This document shows positions 59,276 to 64,000 of a stretch of 64,000 bases of DNA, in pieces. The stretch spans positions 1 through 64,000 of the forward strand of contig NZ_JASCIQ010000014.1 of the NCBI RefSeq assembly GCF_029968035.1, given 5' to 3'. Positions within the stretch are counted from its first letter, which is position 1. Every line of letters begins with the position of its first letter. The stretch is from Streptomyces cavernicola. Its GTDB lineage: Bacteria > Actinomycetota > Actinomycetes > Streptomycetales > Streptomycetaceae. The notes below the pieces were generated by a model. It saw nothing but the letters and a program-made list of their open reading frames with translations. It was not told the origin of the DNA and made no database searches. The translations under genes and the position numbers were made by a program.

Positions 59276-60070
59276 TCAGTCGCGGTCCACGTCCTGCTTG
59301 AGGACCTTCTTGGTCGTCGCGTCGATGTCGTACGACGTCTTGCTCCAGTCCTTCGGGCTGATCACGTCGACGGACCAGATGGTCGCGCCCTGGTCGTTGT
59401 CGTCGAGCTCGACGGAGCTGACCGTGCCCTCGGTCTGGCCGGTGGCGACGGCGGCGGCGTCCTCCGGCGTGATCTTGGCCTTGCCGAGGAGATCGGCGAG
59501 CTGCTTCTTGTCCTCGGCGTCCTGGTCGGTCTCGGGCTTCGGCTTCTCCGCCTTGCCGGAGACCGCGTCGACGCGCACCGTGGACATGCTGCCATCGGCC
59601 TTCGCGACGCCGGCCTCCCACCAGGGCGTACCGTCCTGGCTGCTCTGCAGCTCGATCGACACCGGCTTGGAGTCCGGTACGGCGGCCACAGCGGCGGTAA
59701 GCGCCTTGTCGTACTGCACCTTGACCTTGGGGACGAGGGCCTTGCGCTCGGCCTGGTCGTCGGTGAGCGTGTTGGCGGGGCTCGGCGACGCGGACCCGGT
59801 CGGGGACGGCGATGCGGACGCGGTCGGGGACCCGGTCGGGGAGGGGGACGCGGACGGGGACTCCGACTGGTAGGGCGATTCGGTCTGGGCTGCGGCCTTC
59901 TTGGCTTCGGCGGCCTTGGACGTCTTCTTCGCGGCGTCGCTGTCTTCGTTGCCTCCGCAGCCGGTCGCCAGAGCGCCCAAGGCGGCTACCGTGCACAGAA
60001 TCCCGACAGCGCGCAGCTTGCGCGGCGCACGATTGCTTCGAACCAGCGCCGATCCGTTTTCAGTCTCCAT
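59276..60070 (-). CDS. PepSY-domain lipoprotein
   Basis: A 264-residue lipoprotein. The signal peptide is LRAVGILCTVAALGALATGC with Cys as the lipidated residue. Then comes a Ser/Pro/Ala-rich linker with repeated SPSPTGS units, followed by two PepSY-like repeats (WEAGVAKADGSMSTVRVDAV and WSVDVISPKDWSKTSYDIDA). Such proteins are thought to modulate secreted proteases or envelope enzymes. ATG 60070 was chosen; an ATG at 60088 has no ribosome-binding site. Confidence 0.87.
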   Translation of the reverse strand: METENGSALVRSNRAPRKLRAVGILCTVAALGALATGCGGNEDSDAAKKTSKAAEAKKAAAQTESPYQSESPSASPSPTGSPTASASPSPTGSASPSPANTLTDDQAERKALVPKVKVQYDKALTAAVAAVPDSKPVSIELQSSQDGTPWWEAGVAKADGSMSTVRVDAVSGKAEKPKPETDQDAEDKKQLADLLGKAKITPEDAAAVATGQTEGTVSSVELDDNDQGATIWSVDVISPKDWSKTSYDIDATTKKVLKQDVDRD

Positions 60071-60122
60071 GCGCCCCAAATTAGCCATCACTACTAAAAC
60101 GCGCATTCCGTGACGTAGGCGG

Positions 60123-60500
60123 TTAATCCATGCCGGGGTGACGGTGCTTCGGGTGAGGTTGCTGCGGCCGGCGCGGGGGTGGGGTCTGGCCTCTTGTGGC
60201 GGTGAGCAGCGGCTGAAAGAAGCCGGACTCCGCGGGTGTGTGCCACTCGGGGTCGGCGAAGCCCGCCTCGGCCGCGAGGGCGGTCAGGCGGTCCTGACCG
60301 AGCGCCCAGTAGGTGGCGCGACGGGTCCGGACTCGCCAGTCCGCGCCTTCGGGCAGGAGTTGGAAGTGCTCCAGGTCGTAGTGCTCGCCGTCCTCGTGCC
60401 AGTGCCAGAGCTGGAAGGTGACGGTTCGCCGCTCCCCGGTGCGGTGGAGTTGCGGCGGGGTGGAGGTCGGGCGGGCGGACGGTATCGGGTTCAAGCCCTG
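60123..60500 (-). pseudogene. SAM-dependent methyltransferase remnant (C-terminal part)
   Basis: The minus strand encodes a stretch like the C-terminal third of class I methyltransferases (RRTVTFQLWHWHEDGEHYDL, then VRTRRATYWALGQDRLTALA and a terminal PAESGFFQPLL). The N-terminal half with the SAM-binding GxGxG motif is missing: upstream in this frame the sequence is Arg/Pro-rich and unlike protein, and no start with a ribosome-binding site is present. It is therefore a truncated gene. The segment 60501-60712 holds no recognisable gene, only the presumed promoter of the next one. Confidence 0.6.
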
Positions 60501-60712
60501 GACCGTGCGCGGGAACGGCCTCCAGGCCCGGGGGCACCGAAACCGGTGAACTCCAGGCCAAGCAGCGCCAGTAGACGGACTCGGCCGGTACGCGTCTCTG
60601 GCCCCTGCGAACCTGCGGTGCCCGTCGAAAGTGCGGCGCCGTACGTCGCAGCGGCGCGGCTCGCCGTGGAAATTCACTGTCCGTGCGGGGTCGCAGGGCG
60701 GAGACTTGACGT

Positions 60713-61336
60713 GTGACGGACATGGAAGCGTTCCGGGAAGCGGTTGCGGCGTGGGCCGCCGGCGGGGCGGACGAGGCGGGTGAGCGGGCGCGGGCGCTGG
60801 CTGTCGGGCAGGGCGTGCGGACCGTGGTGCTGCTCGAAGGGCCGAGCGACCTCGCGGCGGTGGACGCGCTGGCCGCCGGCCGCGGTCGGGATCTGGCCGC
60901 CGAAGGGGTGTGCGTACTGCCGATGGGCGGAGCGATGAGCATCCGGCGGTTCGCCCGCATCCTCGGGCCCGCCGGGCTCGGCCTGCGCCTGACCGGGCTG
61001 TGCGACGAGAGGGAACGCCCGTACTACGCAAGGGGGTTGGCGGAGCACGGCGGTGCGGCGGCGTTTTTCGTGTGCACGGCGGACCTGGAGGACGAGCTGA
61101 TTCGCGCGCTCGGCGTGGGCCGCGTGGAGCAACTCGTCGAGGAACAGGGGGACTTGCGTTCCCTGCAGACCTTTCAGCGGCAACCCGCGCAGCAGGGCCG
61201 CACCCCGGAGCAGCAGGTGCGGCGGTTCCTCGGCACGAAGAAGGGCCGCAAGATCCAGTACGGCCGCGTCCTCACCGGAGCCCTGCCGCCCGACCGCACA
61301 CCCGCCCCGCTCCGGGAGCTCCTCGACAGCCTGTGA
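60713..61336 (+). CDS. Free-standing TOPRIM-domain protein
   Basis: A 207-residue protein with a TOPRIM fold. The catalytic Glu is in VVLLEGPSDLAAVDALA, and the acidic motifs are in LTGLCDERERPYY and CTADLEDELIRALG. Residues 150-207 are basic (RTPEQQVRRFLGTKKGRKI) and may contact nucleic acid. It lacks the ATPase of OLD nucleases and the rest of a primase or topoisomerase. GTG 60713 follows GGAG. No partner ATPase gene is adjacent. Function as a small nuclease or nucleotidyl transferase is inferred. Confidence 0.75.
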   Translation: MTDMEAFREAVAAWAAGGADEAGERARALAVGQGVRTVVLLEGPSDLAAVDALAAGRGRDLAAEGVCVLPMGGAMSIRRFARILGPAGLGLRLTGLCDERERPYYARGLAEHGGAAAFFVCTADLEDELIRALGVGRVEQLVEEQGDLRSLQTFQRQPAQQGRTPEQQVRRFLGTKKGRKIQYGRVLTGALPPDRTPAPLRELLDSL

Positions 61337-61382
61337 GGACCACCGGGATTCCTGAGGGCTCCTGAAGGATTCCGGAGAGCGG

Positions 61383-61431
61383 GCGGGACTTCGTCGGGGC
61401 CCGCGAGCCCCGACGAGGTCCCGACGAAGTC
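61383..61431. terminator. Bidirectional terminator between TOPRIM and lipase genes
   Basis: Outer arms GGGACTTCGTCGGG / CCCGACGAAGTCCC are perfect over 14 bases and enclose a second hairpin TCGGGGC-CCGCGA-GCCCCGA. It lies between the convergent genes. Confidence 0.7.
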
Positions 61432-61467
61432 CCGATGAGGCCCCGACCAAGCCCCTCAACTACCCGT

Positions 61468-62754
61468 TCACGTACCGCAGTTGCCCGTCGTCGGCTGGTC
61501 CGCGAAGCGCTGGCCGAGCCATTCGAGCGCCGGGCCGTTGCCCTGGATGGCCGTGCCCACATGGGACTGGCCGGGGAACGTCTTCCACTCCACGGCGTGG
61601 CCCTGCCCGCACCAGTCGGCACGCAGCTTCTGCCCCACCGCGTACGGGATCGTCTCGTCCGCGTCGCCGTGGTAGAGGAACACCGGCGCCGACGGCCGTA
61701 CGGTTCCGATGAGTTGCTCGCCGATGGCCTGCTGCCACTCCGGGCGGTCCAGGGGGTTGGAGGTCGTGACGTCCTCGATGGCCTTGCCGCGCCCCGCCTC
61801 CAGGACCGTGCCCACGCACTCGTTGCGGACGACCTCGGTGAGCTCGCGGCCCTCGTCGTTGAGGTACGAGTCCAGGTTCAGGGACGGCTTCGCCGCGTTC
61901 TGGCCCACGGCGGACATCAGCAGGTAGCCCGCGCTGTCGCCGCCCTCCAGGGACTCGGCGACCTTGGCGAGGTCGGCCGGGACGCCGCCGCTCGCGGTGC
62001 CCTTGACCTTCAGTTCCGGCGCGTACGTCGCCGCCATCTCGGCGGCCTTGGCGCTCGCTCCGCCGCCCTGCGAGTAGCCCATGATGCCGACCGGAGCCTC
62101 GGGGCTGACCCCGAACTTAGCGGCGTCCGAATGCCGTTGGGCCGCGCGGGCGGCGTCGAGGACGGCGCTGCCCTGGGCCGCCTCGACCATGTAGGTGTGG
62201 TCGCCGGGGGTGCCGAGTCCCTCGTAGTCCGTGACGACGACGGCGTAGCCGCGTACGAGAGCGGCGTTGACCAGCGGAGCCTCGGCCGTGGTGCCGCCGG
62301 GGAAGCCGGCCGACGGGGCGCACTTGTCGCCGATGCCGACCGTGCCGACGGCGTAGGTGATCAGCGGGCGGGGTGTGGTCTTCCCGTCGTCCGGGACGAT
62401 CACGGTGCCGGAGACCGCGTTGGCCTGCCCGTCGGCGGAGGTCGAGCGGTAGGTGATCTTCCAGGCCTTGGTGGGGGTCGGCACGCCCGGGGTGTACTGG
62501 AAGGAGGACGGCTCAGAGGTGAGGATCTCCCCCGGTGCGGCCTTCTTCTTGCCCTTGGACTTCGCCTTCTTCGCTGCGGCCTGCGCTTCAGCCTTCGTCG
62601 CGGCCTTGGCTTCGGTGGGCGTGGTCGTGCTGCGCGGGGTGGCGTCGGGCGCCTCGGCGGTGCCCTGCGCGGCGGCGGCCCCGGGGATTCCGAGGACCGC
62701 CACCGCGAGGACCGCGCCGGTGGCAAGTGGTCGCCTGCGTAACGCTGACGTCAT
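61468..62754 (-). CDS. Secreted lipase-like alpha/beta hydrolase
   Basis: A 428-residue exported enzyme of the secretory lipase (LIP) type. The signal peptide is RRRPLATGAVLAVAVLGIPG with an AAA cleavage region. An Ala/Lys-rich linker follows (AEAQAAAKKAKSKGKKKAA), then the hydrolase with the nucleophile Ser in IMGYSQGGGAS, Asp in FLYHGDADETIPY and His in FPGQSHVGTAI. The ATG at 62754 has GGGAG upstream. A perfect 16-base palindrome lies 48 bases upstream of the start and is a likely repressor site. Confidence 0.88.
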   Translation of the reverse strand: MTSALRRRPLATGAVLAVAVLGIPGAAAAQGTAEAPDATPRSTTTPTEAKAATKAEAQAAAKKAKSKGKKKAAPGEILTSEPSSFQYTPGVPTPTKAWKITYRSTSADGQANAVSGTVIVPDDGKTTPRPLITYAVGTVGIGDKCAPSAGFPGGTTAEAPLVNAALVRGYAVVVTDYEGLGTPGDHTYMVEAAQGSAVLDAARAAQRHSDAAKFGVSPEAPVGIMGYSQGGGASAKAAEMAATYAPELKVKGTASGGVPADLAKVAESLEGGDSAGYLLMSAVGQNAAKPSLNLDSYLNDEGRELTEVVRNECVGTVLEAGRGKAIEDVTTSNPLDRPEWQQAIGEQLIGTVRPSAPVFLYHGDADETIPYAVGQKLRADWCGQGHAVEWKTFPGQSHVGTAIQGNGPALEWLGQRFADQPTTGNCGT

Positions 62755-62801
62755 GCGGCTCTCCCAACTCTCCTGTGGGGATGGGGGGTTGGGCAGCACC
62801 G

Positions 62802-62817
62802 TACTGACGCGTCAGTA
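62802..62817. promoter_or_regulatory. TetR-type operator upstream of the lipase gene
   Basis: TACTGACGCGTCAGTA is a perfect 16-base palindrome of the kind bound by TetR-family repressors. It lies between the lipase start and the end of the C45-family gene. No TetR gene is adjacent within the window. Confidence 0.6.
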
Positions 62818-62900
62818 ATACGGCCAGAGCTGTGCGCCGATGTGGCCATGTGTGTGCGCCGTTTGGCGGGCTCCGGTCGGCTGCGCCTGAGCCGGTCGGC

Positions 62901-64000
62901 CTACGCCGAGAGCCGACGCCACGGCCGCGTGTCGGCGTCGACGGGGGTGCCGTCCAGGACGCGGGCCGTACGGGCGGCCGGTTCGAGGATGACCGTGGCC
63001 AGGCCGGCCCAGCGCTCGCCCTGGGGCAGGGACATGTCGGGGATGCAGGTCAGCGGGGCCTCCCCGGCGCCGGACCGGAGGAAGGCGACAAGGTCGTCAG
63101 GCGTGGCCGGCGGGGTGGACGCGGCGAGGCGGTCCCGGATCAGGTCGTAGCGGCGGCCGGAGTCGGGCTGGTAGAGCCAGGACTTCTCCTGGGCGGCAGG
63201 GGTGGGAGTGAGGAAGTGGTTGGTGCGGACGAGGGTGCCGTGCTCAGGGGCGAGGTCGACGGGGAAGACGCCGTCCGGGCTGAGGTCGAGGAGCACGGCC
63301 TCGTCCGGGTCGAAGAGGGAGAAGGAGCCGGACGAGGCGACGGGCGCGCTGCGGATCAGCTCCAGGGCCTCCCGTACGCTGCCCGCCTCTTCGAGGACGA
63401 GCGCGGCGAGTACGTGCATGGGGATGCCGCCGACGCCGTCGGCACGGTGGCCGAGGATGTTGAAGTGCAGGGCGAGTCCCGCGCTGTTGACGCCGATCTT
63501 GGCGAGGATGCCGTGCTCGGTGATGCCGACGAAGTCGTGGGCGCCGCCGCGGGATTCGAGGGTGTGCCAGAACGGGTTGAGCTTGACGTGCCAGTCCCAG
63601 GTCTGAATGCCGAAGGTGCGCGCCTCCCCCATGTCGGGGCGGGCGAGGCGGCGCACGATCGTGGAGCACTCGCCGGGCGGGACGGTGCTGCTGCGGGCGA
63701 GGATCTCGGTGCGGGCGTTCAGGGCGGCGACGCGCCAGGTGTCGACGCCCGCGCCGTGGGCGATGCCCTCGATCTCTGCGCGGGCCTGCGGGCGGAACGC
63801 GCCGACGACGTCGAGGGCGCGTTCGGCGTCGTCGCGCGCCTGCTGCGGGCTGATGCCGCCCAGCTCGAAGAAGCGGTCGTAGCCGGCGATGCCGCCGGGC
63901 AGCGTGGCGCGCAGCCGCTCGCCGCGGGCGGCGCCGCGCGCGAAGGCGTCGGGGGCATCGACGGCGATGTGGAGGCGCTCTGCGGGGCGGTCGATGGGGT
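62901..64000 (-). CDS. C45-family peptidase/acyl-CoA:6-APA acyltransferase-like protein (5' end outside window)
   Basis: The minus-strand frame is open through base 64000 without a visible start, so at least 366 residues are coded and the N-terminus lies beyond the window. The autoprocessing nucleophile is Cys in the GECST motif (about 63666), preceded by ALNARTEIL and followed by TWDWHVKLNPFW. Later motifs are GVNSAGLALHFNIL and RTNHFL. These fit Ntn hydrolases of the C45 family, which cleave or transfer acyl groups on amines. Physiological substrate unknown; penicillin-type chemistry should not be assumed. Confidence 0.85.
   Translation of the reverse strand, partial: PIDRPAERLHIAVDAPDAFARGAARGERLRATLPGGIAGYDRFFELGGISPQQARDDAERALDVVGAFRPQARAEIEGIAHGAGVDTWRVAALNARTEILARSSTVPPGECSTIVRRLARPDMGEARTFGIQTWDWHVKLNPFWHTLESRGGAHDFVGITEHGILAKIGVNSAGLALHFNILGHRADGVGGIPMHVLAALVLEEAGSVREALELIRSAPVASSGSFSLFDPDEAVLLDLSPDGVFPVDLAPEHGTLVRTNHFLTPTPAAQEKSWLYQPDSGRRYDLIRDRLAASTPPATPDDLVAFLRSGAGEAPLTCIPDMSLPQGERWAGLATVILEPAARTARVLDGTPVDADTRPWRRLSA

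Noticed and set aside
62901..64000. Calling the C45 protein a penicillin acyltransferase
   Set aside because: The family signature is present but most bacterial members have other or unknown acyl substrates, and no beta-lactam genes are nearby.

Overview
The window is high-GC DNA with dense, mostly GTG/ATG-started genes, short intergenic gaps and strong GC-rich terminator hairpins. Gene families and codon use point to a Streptomyces (or very close actinomycete) chromosome, probably outside the core. It carries the tkt-tal-zwf-opcA-pgi-gnd cluster in the arrangement I recall for the second pentose-phosphate locus of S. coelicolor (about SCO6658-6663). It also carries remnants, MITE-like elements and many small catabolic cassettes, each with its own regulator. 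No tRNA, rRNA, CRISPR array, phage or transposase gene was seen.

Layout. 1-4.4 kb: a DUF2182/DUF1326 pair, a WD40/HEAT-like orphan, and two truncated genes (amidohydrolase and RpiR-type regulator) joined head to head by a deletion. 4.4-9.4 kb: AraC regulator/quinone-reductase-like pair, a TetR gene preceded by an in-frame 12-bp repeat, membrane proteins, and a surE-like gene whose signal peptide holds an in-frame MITE. 9.4-14.5 kb: aminoglycoside-phosphotransferase-like gene, PaaX-type regulator, permease and kynureninase, bracketed by two inverted MITE copies; the second copy lies in the kynU leader. 14.5-20 kb: alcohol dehydrogenase and VOC protein, then a PadR regulator with a perfect operator, and a 3-ketosteroid dehydrogenase/9-alpha-hydroxylase pair. 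20-27.3 kb: Xaa-Pro aminopeptidase, LuxR-type regulator, acetyltransferase, and a stand-alone C-A-T-TE NRPS.

27.9-33.8 kb: a choline-to-glycine-betaine cassette (aldehyde dehydrogenase, permease, choline oxidase with all known active-site residues) and a DAO-type flavoenzyme. 34-39.6 kb: a cysteine-rich SufR-like regulator opposite a DoxX-like gene, followed by what I regard as the most novel item. This is an IclR-MarR double-domain regulator flanked by two Old Yellow Enzyme genes and a second DoxX gene, with a shared palindrome of consensus TTGGYCRGCCAA ahead of all three. It looks like a compact electrophile/quinone response unit.

39.7-48.1 kb: the pentose-phosphate operon, with overlapping start/stop codons between its inner genes. 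48.3-53 kb: AraC regulator, HxlR/NmrA divergent pair with a perfect operator, a structured intergenic region that looks like a small RNA with terminator, and an NCS2 nucleobase transporter. 53-64 kb: DUF6223 protein and a NarL-type two-component system around a 24-bp palindrome, then a row of mostly exported proteins (NlpC/P60-like, Tat flavoprotein, PepSY lipoprotein, lipase). A DppA peptidase, a methyltransferase remnant, a free-standing TOPRIM protein, and a C45 acyltransferase-like gene cut by the right edge complete the region.

All assignments come from reading sequence and recalled family features; no database search was run.
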